A stretch of 32,628 nt of DNA from an uncultured Bacilli bacterium (lineage in GTDB: Bacteria; Bacillota_I; Bacilli_A; RF39; UBA660): contig CANRIB010000011.1 of NCBI GenBank assembly GCA_947630575.1, positions 1 through 32,628 on the forward strand. Reading direction: 5' to 3'. The translations under genes were made by a program, and so were the position numbers. A model generated the notes under the pieces. The model worked only from the letters and a program-made list of their open reading frames with translations, had not been told where the DNA came from and did not search any database. Shown here in pieces: positions 8,320-15,781 of the stretch. Each line of letters begins with the position of its first letter. The stretch's first letter is position 1.

Positions 8320-9276
8320 ATGAATAGATTACTGGGATTAGTAGTAATAGTATTATTGCCGGTAACGTTTGTTACTTATAATAAAGATGAAGCAGTTATG
8401 GCAGGAGAAAGTTTAGAAAATTATAATTTAGAATGGCAAGTTAAAGATTCGTTTAAAGAAGAAGAAAGTAAAAGTTATCAAGTGTTAATTAGTAACAACA
8501 AAGATAGAAGTAATGCTTTTTCTTTGGATTTGGAAGATTATATAATTGGAGTGGTGGCAGGAGAAATGCCCGCATCTTTTAATAAAGAAGCTTTGAAAGC
8601 TCAGGCCGTCGCGGCTAGAACATATGCCCTTTATAAAATGCAAAATATTGAAAATTATGTGCTTTTAACAAGTGTCAGTGACCAAGTTTATCTTAGTATG
8701 GATGCTATGAAGAAAAAATGGGGTAATGATTTTGATTATTACTATAACCGAGTTAAAGAGGCAGTTGATAGTACTAAAGGCGAAGTTTTAACATATAATG
8801 ATGAGCTAATTATCGCGTATTATTTTGCTATATCTAATGGATATACTGATGATGGTAAAACAGTTTTTAATGATGATAAAGCTTATTTAATGAGTGTTGA
8901 TTCTTCTTGGGATAAAAATTATAAAGCCTATTATTCAGAGGCTACAATTCCTAAAAATACTTTTTGTTCTTGTTTAAGTATTAGTTGTGATGCCATTAAC
9001 ATTAGTAATGTTGTTCGTAGTGATAGTCATTATGTTAGACAGATTACAATTAATGGGAAAACATTTACAGGGTTGCAAGTATTTAATAAATTAAGTCTTA
9101 AGTCAACTGATTTTGAAATTATAGTTCAGGGTGATAGTGTTAAAGTTAAGACTTATGGTTTTGGCCATAGTGTGGGTATGAGTCAATATGGGGCTCAGGG
9201 GATGGCTAATTCGGGATATTCTTATCAAGATATTTTGAAACATTATTATCAAAATACAGAAATAAATAAAATTTAA
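8320..9276 (+). CDS. spoIID: Stage II sporulation protein D (SpoIID/LytB family)
   Basis: 318 residues. SpoIID is a membrane-anchored lytic transglycosylase of the DMP complex that trims septal peptidoglycan during engulfment. One N-terminal hydrophobic segment (about residues 3-20) anchors it. The amidase-enhancer domain includes IGVVAGEMPASF (catalytic Glu82), ALKAQAVAARTYAL and, near the end, GFGHSVGMSQYGAQGMA. The usual histidine of the YHSTSGG motif is absent (YYFAISNGYTDD) and Cys residues occur later (FCSCLSISCDA), so metal binding may differ. GGAGG precedes the ATG. SpoIIQ-like follows 52 nt downstream. Confidence 0.93.
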   Translation: MNRLLGLVVIVLLPVTFVTYNKDEAVMAGESLENYNLEWQVKDSFKEEESKSYQVLISNNKDRSNAFSLDLEDYIIGVVAGEMPASFNKEALKAQAVAARTYALYKMQNIENYVLLTSVSDQVYLSMDAMKKKWGNDFDYYYNRVKEAVDSTKGEVLTYNDELIIAYYFAISNGYTDDGKTVFNDDKAYLMSVDSSWDKNYKAYYSEATIPKNTFCSCLSISCDAINISNVVRSDSHYVRQITINGKTFTGLQVFNKLSLKSTDFEIIVQGDSVKVKTYGFGHSVGMSQYGAQGMANSGYSYQDILKHYYQNTEINKI

Positions 9277-9328
9277 GTATAAAATTTATAAAGTTGCTCA
9301 CTTTAATAGTAAGAAAGGTGAGTAATAA

Positions 9329-9958
9329 ATGAAACAAAGAAAACTTCGAGGATATGTTTTACCAGCTTTGTATGTAATTATTTTAATGGTGGTATTTGGA
9401 ACAGTTAGTTTAATTAGTACTTTACTTAAAAGTAATCCTAATTATTTATATTCGATAGGAATACTTAATAATAATACTGTACCGGTTGTAGATGTAGAAG
9501 GAGAAGTTCCAAGTGTTATTAATAAGCCTTATATTGGGGATAATGTAGAGGTAGCAAGTAATTTTTATGATATTAAAAGTGATGCTAGTTTACAAGAAAA
9601 AGCTTTAATATATTACCAAAATACTTATATGAAAAATACAGGAGTTTTATATACAAGTAAAAATAATTTTGATGTAGTGATGGTACTTGATGGTAAAATA
9701 ACAAATATTAAAGAAGACGATATTTTGGGTAAAGTTGTTGAAGTAGAGAATAATACAGATTTAAAAACTATTTATTATAGTTTGGATAATATTCAGGTTA
9801 AAGTTGGAGATACAATTGGACAGGGAGAAATAATTGGTAAAAGTGGTGCTAATAAAATAAGTGAGTTAGATAATAATTTATTATTTGAAGTTTATTATAA
9901 GGGAACTTTAATAAATCCTGAAGAATTTTATAAAATGAATACTAATATGTTTAATTAG
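9329..9958 (+). CDS. SpoIIQ-like degenerate LytM/M23 protein
   Basis: 209 residues with one N-terminal transmembrane segment (about 9-33) and a C-terminal M23/LytM-like beta domain (GKVVEVENN, IYYSLDNIQVKVGDTIGQGEIIGKSG, LLFEVYYKGTLINPEEFY). The histidines and aspartate that bind zinc in active M23 peptidases are not present (LFEVYYKG replaces LHFEV), so it is probably structural. The pattern fits SpoIIQ, the forespore half of the SpoIIQ-SpoIIIAH channel needed for engulfment, and adjacency to spoIID is common in clostridia and bacilli. The ribosome binding site AAAGGTGAG lies within an imperfect hairpin with CTCACTTT upstream. I infer SpoIIQ from context as much as sequence. Confidence 0.75.
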   Translation: MKQRKLRGYVLPALYVIILMVVFGTVSLISTLLKSNPNYLYSIGILNNNTVPVVDVEGEVPSVINKPYIGDNVEVASNFYDIKSDASLQEKALIYYQNTYMKNTGVLYTSKNNFDVVMVLDGKITNIKEDDILGKVVEVENNTDLKTIYYSLDNIQVKVGDTIGQGEIIGKSGANKISELDNNLLFEVYYKGTLINPEEFYKMNTNMFN

Positions 9959-9963
9959 TTTAT

Positions 9964-9985
9964 CCTCCTAAATAGGAGGCTTTTT
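9964..9985 (+). terminator. Intrinsic terminator after spoIIQ-like gene
   Basis: CCTCCT, loop AAAT, AGGAGG, then C and TTTTT. It closes the spoIID-spoIIQ unit. Confidence 0.9.
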
Positions 9986-10040
9986 ATTGGGTTAAAATAT
10001 TGAATTTAGAGCATAATATTATTGGATGGAGCTGAAATAA

Positions 10041-10586
10041 ATGATTCTTTATATAGTAGATAATAAAATTAATGTTATATATAAAAATAAAGTTATTATT
10101 AATAGTTTTACAAGTATTATAGATGGATATATTATACAAAAAGATAGGTTTATGAATGAGTTTTTAAATATGATAAAAAAAGAGAAGATTAAAGGTAAAT
10201 TATTAGGAGATAAGTTAACTATTTTAAAAGAGTCTTATTATAGTATTAGTGATTTAGCTTTTTTGGAAAGTATTTTTTCAGATTTGGGTTTTATTAAAAT
10301 AGAATTTAGAAAGATAAATGATTTTTTTGATAGAGAAGCAACATATATTGAGATTAATAAAAATTATATGATAATAAATTTAGATAAAGGGTTATATTTA
10401 GATTTATATTATTATAAAGATATACCTAGAATTATAGAATATTTTAAGTATTTTATGGCTAAAGATATTATTTTATTTGGAACTAATAAGAATATACCAA
10501 ATATTAAAATTAAGGGGTTTAATGTGTATTTTATGGATAATAGAGATACATATATTGTAGATTGTTTACTCAAAGTAAAAAAATAG
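10041..10586 (+). CDS. Conserved-looking protein of unknown function
   Basis: 181 residues, no signal peptide or membrane segment, rich in Ile, Lys, Asn and Tyr. The pattern of short strands (ILYIVDNKINVIYKNKVI, DGYIIQKDRFMNEF) followed by LGFIKIEF loosely recalls one half of an actin-like fold such as FtsA or MreB, but no ATP-binding motif is clear and I do not assign a function. GGAG lies upstream of the ATG. It sits between the spoIIQ-like terminator and the agrA promoter and so is probably a single-gene unit. MreB-like genes near spoIIQ in other Firmicutes make an actin-related origin worth testing. Confidence 0.6.
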   Translation: MILYIVDNKINVIYKNKVIINSFTSIIDGYIIQKDRFMNEFLNMIKKEKIKGKLLGDKLTILKESYYSISDLAFLESIFSDLGFIKIEFRKINDFFDREATYIEINKNYMIINLDKGLYLDLYYYKDIPRIIEYFKYFMAKDIILFGTNKNIPNIKIKGFNVYFMDNRDTYIVDCLLKVKK

Positions 10587-10608
10587 TAAGTGAGACATCA
10601 TATTTCTT

Positions 10609-10637
10609 TTGACTTTAGAACAAGTTTATATTATAAT
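10609..10637 (+). promoter_or_regulatory. Promoter of the agrA-agrC operon
   Basis: TTGACT (10609-10614), 17-bp spacer, TATAAT (10632-10637): near-consensus. It would give a leader of about 30 nt before the AgrA start at 10672. Confidence 0.85.
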
Positions 10638-10655
10638 TACTTGTAGTAAACTTGT
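10620..10655. promoter_or_regulatory. 9-bp inverted repeat flanking the agrA -10 box
   Basis: ACAAGTTTA (10620-10628) and its exact reverse complement TAAACTTGT (10647-10655) surround the -10 box, with a further ACTTGT at 10639-10644. The spacing suggests an operator, perhaps for AgrA itself or for a repressor. It does not match the staphylococcal AgrA direct repeats closely. Confidence 0.5.
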
Positions 10656-10671
10656 ATGGAGTGATAAAAGG

Positions 10672-11373
10672 ATGGTAAAGTTTATTTTAGTAGACGATGA
10701 TAAAAATGAATTAGAGCATATTAAAAGCTTACTAAATGAAATTGTAGAAGATGATAAGGAAATTTGTTGTTTTTCGAAAGTTACCACAGAATTAAAGCAA
10801 GAAATACAAAATACAGATAGTAGAAAAGTATATGTACTTGATATTGAATTAGGTAATAGCAAAGTTAGTGGAATTAGTATTGCTAAACTTATTAGAGCGA
10901 TCGACTGGGAAAGTGAAATTATTTTTATTACAAATCATGATAAGATGTTTGAATCTGTTCATAGAAGTATTTATGAAGTTTTTGATTTTATTGAAAAATT
11001 TCATGATTTTGATAAGAGATTTAAGAAGGATATTTTAGCTATACTTGATAAAAATTTTGATAATAAAATGTTTAAATATCAATCTAATAATAATATAGAG
11101 CTAAGTATATATTATCGTAAAATTTTATATATTTATAGAGATACTGAAGAAAGAAAGCTAGTAATTGTAACAGATAATAATACTTATATTGTTAATATGA
11201 ATATTAAAGATATATTGTTGCAGTTAGATAAAAGATTTAAACAATGTCATAGATCTTGTATTGTTAATGTTAATAAAATAGAAAAATTGGATTTTAAAGA
11301 AGGCTATTTTGTGTTAGATAATGGTGAAAAAGTGTATATGCTTTCTAAGAAGTATCGTAAAGATTTGGAGTAG
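10672..11373 (+). CDS. agrA: LytTR-family response regulator, AgrA type
   Basis: About 233 residues from the ATG at 10672 (MVKFILVDDDKNE), with GGAG about ten bases upstream; more upstream in-frame codons overlap the promoter and are not used. The receiver domain (1-125) has an acidic pocket at Asp8-Asp10 and phosphoacceptor Asp57 in YVLDIELG. The C-terminal LytTR domain (about 135-233) includes FKQCHRSCIVNVNKI. It would be phosphorylated by the histidine kinase encoded immediately downstream and activate the quorum-sensing regulon. The order agrA-agrC is the reverse of the staphylococcal order. Confidence 0.9.
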   Translation: MVKFILVDDDKNELEHIKSLLNEIVEDDKEICCFSKVTTELKQEIQNTDSRKVYVLDIELGNSKVSGISIAKLIRAIDWESEIIFITNHDKMFESVHRSIYEVFDFIEKFHDFDKRFKKDILAILDKNFDNKMFKYQSNNNIELSIYYRKILYIYRDTEERKLVIVTDNNTYIVNMNIKDILLQLDKRFKQCHRSCIVNVNKIEKLDFKEGYFVLDNGEKVYMLSKKYRKDLE

Positions 11374-11377
11374 AAAT

Positions 11378-12637
11378 ATGAGTTTTGAAGTATTGATAGA
11401 TTTTATATCTTGTTTAATTTCTACTTTTGGTATAGCGTATTTTTTCTGTAAGATATCTAATACAAAAATTGTATATAAAAGATGGAAGGCAATTGCTTTT
11501 ATTATAATGTCAGTAATTACTACTTGTTTGCAAAGTGATGCTTTTAAAATTTTAAATTTTATGGCTTATTTCTTATTTTATCCTATGTATTTTAAGATAA
11601 TTTCAAAATTACCTTTTAAAAAAATATGGATATATACTGTACTGATATGGGTGGCTAGTGCTACTTTCGATTCTTTCTTTATGCTTTTAGTAACAATTAT
11701 TTTTTGGTTGTTTAATTTAAAACTAAATATGTCATTTTTTATTATTTTGGCAACTCTATTTTTAAATATTATTTATGTTTATGTTGGTAATTCCGCGAAA
11801 ATAAAAAAGATAGTTATAAAGTTAGTTGATTTTTTTAATAATGTTGTTTTTATGGATTTTGTAATTATTATATTTATTTTATTTTTAGTATTTACTTGTT
11901 ATGTTTTATTTATAAATTTACGTAATATAAAGATTTCATTGACATTATCGTTTATAATTATTTTATCTATATTTCTTTTTGTAACAATTTTGAATTACAA
12001 ACTTAGTAATTATGAAATGAAAGTTTTTTTAAAAAATTTAAAAGTTAATAATGATTTATATATTAAATCTCAGGATGAGTTTAGAATTTTTAGACATAAT
12101 TTAGTTAGTGAATTAAATTCAATTAAAAGTGTTTCTAATAAAAAATCGTCAATGTTAATACAAGATGTAATTGAAAAATATAATACAAAATATAGTGCTT
12201 CTATTATTGTTCAGCAATTGCCTTATGGATTAAATGGTATTATTTATGAAAAAATTTTTCCATATCAAAATGATATTAAATTTGATATTGAAAATAATGT
12301 TAAGGATGATTTATTTGATTTATTGAAACCTAAGAAATATAATTTGTTGGTTGAAAAATTGGGATTAATGATGGATAATGCAATAGAAGCATGTTTAAGT
12401 TCTGAAAAAAGGGATTTAAAATTGGAGATTAACATCAATAATGGTGTTATTAATATTAAAATTATTAATACGTTTAAAGGTAGCTTAAATATTGATAAAT
12501 TAGGTAATAAAAATTATACTACTAAAGAAAATGGCAATGGATTAGGTTTGTTTTCAATTCTTTTAACTAAAAACATTAAGTTAGATATTAAAATAATTGA
12601 AGATATGTTTATAAGTTCTATAAGCCTTAAATTATAA
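11378..12637 (+). CDS. agrC: Sensor histidine kinase, AgrC type (HPK10)
   Basis: About 419 residues, starting at the ATG at 11378, five bases after the agrA stop, with GGAG overlapping that stop codon. The first 205 residues form about six transmembrane segments, the peptide-sensing domain of AgrC proteins. A dimerisation/phosphotransfer helix follows with FRHNLVSELNSIKS (His240), and then an HATPase_c domain with N box MMDNAIEA (about 333-338) and G box NGNGLGLFSI (about 386-391). It should bind the processed peptide made from the agrD-like gene on the opposite strand and phosphorylate AgrA. Confidence 0.9.
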   Translation: MSFEVLIDFISCLISTFGIAYFFCKISNTKIVYKRWKAIAFIIMSVITTCLQSDAFKILNFMAYFLFYPMYFKIISKLPFKKIWIYTVLIWVASATFDSFFMLLVTIIFWLFNLKLNMSFFIILATLFLNIIYVYVGNSAKIKKIVIKLVDFFNNVVFMDFVIIIFILFLVFTCYVLFINLRNIKISLTLSFIIILSIFLFVTILNYKLSNYEMKVFLKNLKVNNDLYIKSQDEFRIFRHNLVSELNSIKSVSNKKSSMLIQDVIEKYNTKYSASIIVQQLPYGLNGIIYEKIFPYQNDIKFDIENNVKDDLFDLLKPKKYNLLVEKLGLMMDNAIEACLSSEKRDLKLEININNGVINIKIINTFKGSLNIDKLGNKNYTTKENGNGLGLFSILLTKNIKLDIKIIEDMFISSISLKL

Positions 12638-12651
12638 AGATTATTTATTAG

Positions 12652-12684
12652 CAAATAAGTTATAAAATATGCTTATTTGTTTTT
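12652..12684 (+). terminator. Terminator of the agrA-agrC operon
   Basis: CAAATAAG and CTTATTTG form an 8-bp stem followed by TTTTT. Confidence 0.85.
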
Positions 12685-12701
12685 AAATACTACTTTTTAT
12701 T

Positions 12702-12745
12702 AAAATAAAAAGACTGTTTTCCAAATTTAAAATTTGTAAACAGTC
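12702..12745 (-). terminator. Terminator of the agrB-agrD operon
   Basis: GACTGTTT / AAACAGTC stem with an inner CAAATTT / AAATTTG pairing; on the minus strand it is followed by a T-rich run. It faces the plus-strand terminator at 12652-12684, so the two convergent agr units are insulated from each other. Confidence 0.8.
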
Positions 12746-12776
12746 TAGGTTTAATCATATGATTAACTTATAATAA

Positions 12777-12893
12777 TTATCTTAATTCTTCTGGGCAAGT
12801 TGGTTCATCAAAAACAAAGTATGGTGTTCTAGCGTCTCCATTACTTGCAGATAAAGATGCTCCTGCAAGAGCATTTGCAATCATTTCTAACAT
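12777..12893 (-). CDS. agrD: AgrD-like autoinducing peptide precursor
   Basis: 38 codons with a strong AAAGGAGG ribosome binding site. The layout is that of AgrD: an amphipathic N-terminal leader (MLEMIANALAGASLSAS), a short hydrophobic core (ARTPYFVF) and an acidic C-terminal tail (DEPTCPEELR) that matches the DExxVPEEL tail cut by AgrB. It lies 59 nt downstream of agrB on the same strand. Unusually, the core has no Cys at the position that forms the thiolactone; Pro stands five residues before the cut, preceded by Thr, and the only Cys lies in the tail. A lactone through Thr, a linear peptide, or a different cleavage point are all possible. Confidence 0.85.
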   Translation of the reverse strand: MLEMIANALAGASLSASNGDARTPYFVFDEPTCPEELR

Positions 12894-12952
12894 TTTTCTA
12901 CCTCCTTTACTCTTTATTGTTTAAATATATATTAATATTATTTAAACCTCAA

Positions 12953-13543
12953 TTAAATTTTTTTGTAATTGTTATAAGGTGTTTTATTTAGAAAATAAAA
13001 AATTGGATTTATTAGTATTGATGTTTGTAGTATGCTTATGCTTGTAATATTTATTAATAAATTATTGTTTGTTAAATATATTATTAAGAAATATATTAGC
13101 CATATTATTAAAGATTTACATTTAAGACTTATTCGTTCATTTTTTCTTATTAATGGTCTTTTGGGTGTATCAGCAGGTGCAAATAAAATTATTGAGAATA
13201 GTCCAATTAGCATTAAGATAAATGCTATGTTTTTTGAAAATGAGTAATATTTTATTATTAATGGTAGCCCTATGTAAGTAATAATTGTAAATATCCAACA
13301 TGAAATGTTATTTTTTGCATGAAATCCAAAACTGACACTTCTTATTATTGCGTAAAAAAACATTAATAATATGGTTTCTAACAAAGTTTTAAATATTAAT
13401 GATAGTATTAAAACAGTTGAAACTTTAGTGATTAAACTATATATTCCTTCTAAGCCGTATTTTAATCGCATATTTTTAACATCGTTACATTCTTGATATT
13501 TATTTATGAATGCAAGCGAATTATTTACAAATTTTTCTTTCAT
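12953..13543 (-). CDS. agrB: AgrB-type accessory gene regulator peptidase
   Basis: 196 residues, typical for AgrB. It is an integral membrane cysteine endopeptidase that removes the AgrD tail and cyclises the peptide. The catalytic pair is visible as His75 and Cys82 in SFGFHAKNNISC, seven residues apart as in staphylococcal AgrB (His77, Cys84). The conserved cytoplasmic motif FAPADTPKRPL is at about 120-131, and four to six hydrophobic segments are present. GAGG lies 14 nt upstream of the chosen ATG; another ATG eight bases upstream is out of frame. agrD follows on the same strand. Confidence 0.92.
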   Translation of the reverse strand: MKEKFVNNSLAFINKYQECNDVKNMRLKYGLEGIYSLITKVSTVLILSLIFKTLLETILLMFFYAIIRSVSFGFHAKNNISCWIFTIITYIGLPLIIKYYSFSKNIAFILMLIGLFSIILFAPADTPKRPLIRKNERISLKCKSLIIWLIYFLIIYLTNNNLLINITSISILQTSILINPIFYFLNKTPYNNYKKI

Positions 13544-13858
13544 TTCATTTTAAACTTCCTCACAACAAAAAGAGTATAACTTATTTTAAAAATTATTTAT
13601 ATATTCTTTACTTAAAGTTGCAGTATTTTGGTTTAAAATTATATTTATGAGTTTAGAGTTTTAGATATGATAAATTTTAAACATTAAAGTACAGTTTTTA
13701 GACAATGATATTTAATTTTAAATTTAAATGTGGTATCTTTGGGATGACTTGATATTAAAGAGAAGTTTTTTCTTGCAAATTTTGTCGAACGATTTTTATT
13801 GAGTTGGGGGTAGCTTGTATGTTATTTTTAATACGGAGGTAGAAAGGCGAGGTGTGAT
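13544..13858. other. Divergent intergenic region between agrB and the cold-shock gene
   Basis: 315 bp, strongly AT-rich and without an ORF. It should hold the agrB promoter (a TATACT -10 candidate is readable on the minus strand near 13570, without a good -35) and the cold-shock gene promoter. TGTCGAA at 13783-13789 is an exact Spo0A box just upstream of the latter. No further structure is evident. Confidence 0.5.
13799..13828 (+). promoter_or_regulatory. Probable promoter of the cold-shock gene
   Basis: TTGAGT, 18-bp spacer and an extended -10, TGTTATTTT. The Spo0A-box heptamer at 13783-13789 ends nine bases upstream of the -35, a position suited to regulation. Confidence 0.4.
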
Positions 13859-14071
13859 ATGCAAGGCAAAGTTAAGTGGTTCAATAACGAAAAAGGTTAC
13901 GGATTTATTGAATATGAAGATTTAGAAGACATCTTTGTTCATTATTCGGCTATTGTTAAAGAAGGATACAAGACTTTAAAAGAAGGGGCAATTGTAGACT
14001 TCAAGCTTATTGAAACATCTAAAGGTTTACAAGCAGTTGATGTTTGTGAAAAAGAACTTACTACTATTTAA
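13859..14071 (+). CDS. Cold-shock domain protein (CspA family)
   Basis: 70 residues, a single cold-shock domain that binds single-stranded RNA or DNA. RNP1 is KGYGFI in GKVKWFNNEKGYGFIEY and RNP2 is DIFVHYSAI; the end, KGLQAVDV, is also typical. Two Shine-Dalgarno-like elements (ACGGAGGT and GCGAGGTG) precede the ATG. A terminator follows immediately, so it is monocistronic. Which csp paralogue it matches cannot be said from sequence alone. Confidence 0.95.
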   Translation: MQGKVKWFNNEKGYGFIEYEDLEDIFVHYSAIVKEGYKTLKEGAIVDFKLIETSKGLQAVDVCEKELTTI

Positions 14072-14088
14072 TTAGTAGTTTGTTTTTT
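14060..14088 (+). terminator. Terminator of the cold-shock gene
   Basis: ACTACTA and TAGTAGT form a 7-bp stem, overlapping the end of the coding region, followed by TTTGTTTTTTT. Confidence 0.8.
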
Positions 14089-14107
14089 TCTTTATTCATG
14101 ATATAAT
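14080..14107 (+). promoter_or_regulatory. Probable hpf promoter
   Basis: TTGTTT, 16-bp spacer, TATAAT with extended TGA. It overlaps the T-run of the preceding terminator. Confidence 0.5.
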
Positions 14108-14129
14108 TAACTAAAGGTTAGGTGATTTT

Positions 14130-14663
14130 ATGGAGCTCCAAATAAGAGGAGATAAGATAACTGTTACAAAAGCAATTAAAGATTATGTAACAGAAAAGAT
14201 GGGTAGACTAGATAAGTACTTTGATTCAGATAAAAAGATTGTTGCTCAAGTTATTATTAGAGTAAAAAATAAGGAACAAAAAGTAGAAGTTACAGTACCT
14301 ACTAATAAGTTTACTTTAAGAGCAGAAGAAACACATACGGATTTATATGCGGCGATTGATTTAGTTATTGATAAGTTAGAAAGACAAATTCGCAAGAATA
14401 AAACTAAATTAGATACTAAATATAAAAATTTAATTCAGCTTGATATTAATACTAATTTTGAAGTTGATGAAAATGAAGAAGAAGATAGTCGTATTGTTAA
14501 GAGAAAAACAATTGATAGTAAGCCGATGGATGAAGAAGAAGCTATACTTCAAATGGAATTATTAAATCATGATTTCTTTGTTTTTAAAAATGTTGATGAA
14601 GAATGTGTTTCCGTAATGTATAAAAGACGTGATGGCAATTTTGGAATTATTAATGTGAAATAA
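14130..14663 (+). CDS. hpf: Long-form ribosome hibernation promoting factor
   Basis: 177 residues. The N-terminal S30AE domain (about 1-100; MELQIRGDKITVTKAIKDYV, KEQKVEVTV) binds the small subunit across the decoding centre, and the C-terminal domain (about 122-177; VKRKTIDSKPMDEEEAILQM, VMYKRRDGNFGIIN) dimerises to form 100S ribosomes. This two-domain form is the standard one in Firmicutes. It lies upstream of secA, as in Bacillus, with one unknown gene between. A short terminator follows. Confidence 0.96.
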   Translation: MELQIRGDKITVTKAIKDYVTEKMGRLDKYFDSDKKIVAQVIIRVKNKEQKVEVTVPTNKFTLRAEETHTDLYAAIDLVIDKLERQIRKNKTKLDTKYKNLIQLDINTNFEVDENEEEDSRIVKRKTIDSKPMDEEEAILQMELLNHDFFVFKNVDEECVSVMYKRRDGNFGIINVK

Positions 14664-14690
14664 TGGCTAGAAAATAGTCATTTTTCTTTT
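14663..14690 (+). terminator. Terminator after hpf
   Basis: ATGGCTA and TAGTCAT form a 7-bp stem with one G-U pair, followed by TTTTTCTTTT. Confidence 0.7.
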
Positions 14691-14795
14691 AGTTATAGAA
14701 ATATGTAAAATGGTGTATATTTTCATTATTTATTGATTTTGTGATTGCTTTAAGATTTTATTTATGATTTAATGATATTGAAAGTAGATGGTTTT

Positions 14796-15677
14796 ATGAA
14801 AAATGGAGAAAGAATAGTGTATATAGTAACGATTGTTATTTTATTGATAATTATTGCAGGAGGGGCTACTTATATTGTTATGATGAATAAAAGTCATGAT
14901 GATATTGTAGATAAAGATGATGATAAAGATATTGATGATAATCGTGATTCAAATGTTTCTTTAGATGATCAAATTAAGTTTCTTAAAACAAATGTTATTG
15001 GAAATAGAATTGTTCAGGAATATGAAATTAAGTTAAATGGAAAAACTAATAAATTAAAAGTGGATTATTTATATTCTACTGATGATGATATAGAAATAGT
15101 TGAAGGAAGGTTTAATGATAATGTTTTATATTTAGATGAAGAGAATATGTATGATGAAGATGGTGAATTAGATATTAATAAAGATGAAATGTTTAGTTCT
15201 AAAAATTTAAGAGAAGAATTTAATAAAGATAACTTTAGAATAATTAAAGGGGAAGATAATAAAAGTTATTTATTAATTATGACAGAAGAAGATGTTTTAA
15301 GTCATTTGTTAATTTTAAATGATGATTTAGAGATTATTAATAAAAGTTTTAATAATTATGGAGTTGAAGCTCAAGAAGATGATAATAAATATGGAATGAT
15401 TATTTTAGGTTATAATAATTGGAAGATAGAAAATAGTAATAAATGGGTTAAATATGATGATCAATTTGATTTATGTGATAATGATGATATGTGTTATCCT
15501 CATTTGAAAATAGAAGATAATAAGATATATTATTTATATCCTGTTTTAAAAAGTGATTTTGAAGAAGGAGATTATGGTTATTTAGAAGAAAGAGTATATA
15601 CAATTAAAGATAATGAAATTCATTATGAAATAATTGATAAAAATAAAATTATTGATGCGAGTGGACAATTACCATAG
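14796..15677 (+). CDS. Membrane-anchored acidic protein of unknown function
   Basis: About 293 residues from the ATG at 14796; an upstream ATG at 14772 overlaps a likely -10 (TTTAAT, 17 bp from TTGCTT), so the later start is preferred, although its ribosome binding site is weak. One N-terminal transmembrane helix (about 6-29, IVYIVTIVILLIIIAGGATYIV) is followed by a very Asp-rich linker (DDDKDIDDNRD) and an extracellular domain full of Asp, Glu, Asn and Tyr. No family recognised. A possible Ca-binding character is only suggested by the acidity. It is flanked by terminators and so is probably transcribed alone. Confidence 0.7.
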   Translation: MKNGERIVYIVTIVILLIIIAGGATYIVMMNKSHDDIVDKDDDKDIDDNRDSNVSLDDQIKFLKTNVIGNRIVQEYEIKLNGKTNKLKVDYLYSTDDDIEIVEGRFNDNVLYLDEENMYDEDGELDINKDEMFSSKNLREEFNKDNFRIIKGEDNKSYLLIMTEEDVLSHLLILNDDLEIINKSFNNYGVEAQEDDNKYGMIILGYNNWKIENSNKWVKYDDQFDLCDNDDMCYPHLKIEDNKIYYLYPVLKSDFEEGDYGYLEERVYTIKDNEIHYEIIDKNKIIDASGQLP

Positions 15678-15698
15678 ACTGTAAATAGTCCTTTTTTT
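15676..15698 (+). terminator. Probable weak terminator before secA
   Basis: GACT and AGTC form a short stem that begins at the stop codon, followed by C and TTTTTTT. Confidence 0.5.
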
Positions 15699-15729
15699 AA
15701 TTTTTATAGGGTGATGATGCTAAAATTAT

Positions 15730-15758
15730 TTGTACTGGAATAAAAGATATGATATAAT
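15730..15758 (+). promoter_or_regulatory. Promoter of secA
   Basis: TTGTAC (15730-15735), 17-bp spacer, TATAAT (15753-15758) with extended TGA. Confidence 0.75.
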
Positions 15759-15781
15759 CTTTGTTATGGAAGGTGAAATAC

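Noticed and set aside
9329-9958. Active M23 endopeptidase
   Set aside because: The zinc-binding His and Asp residues are missing, so an enzymatic call is not supported.
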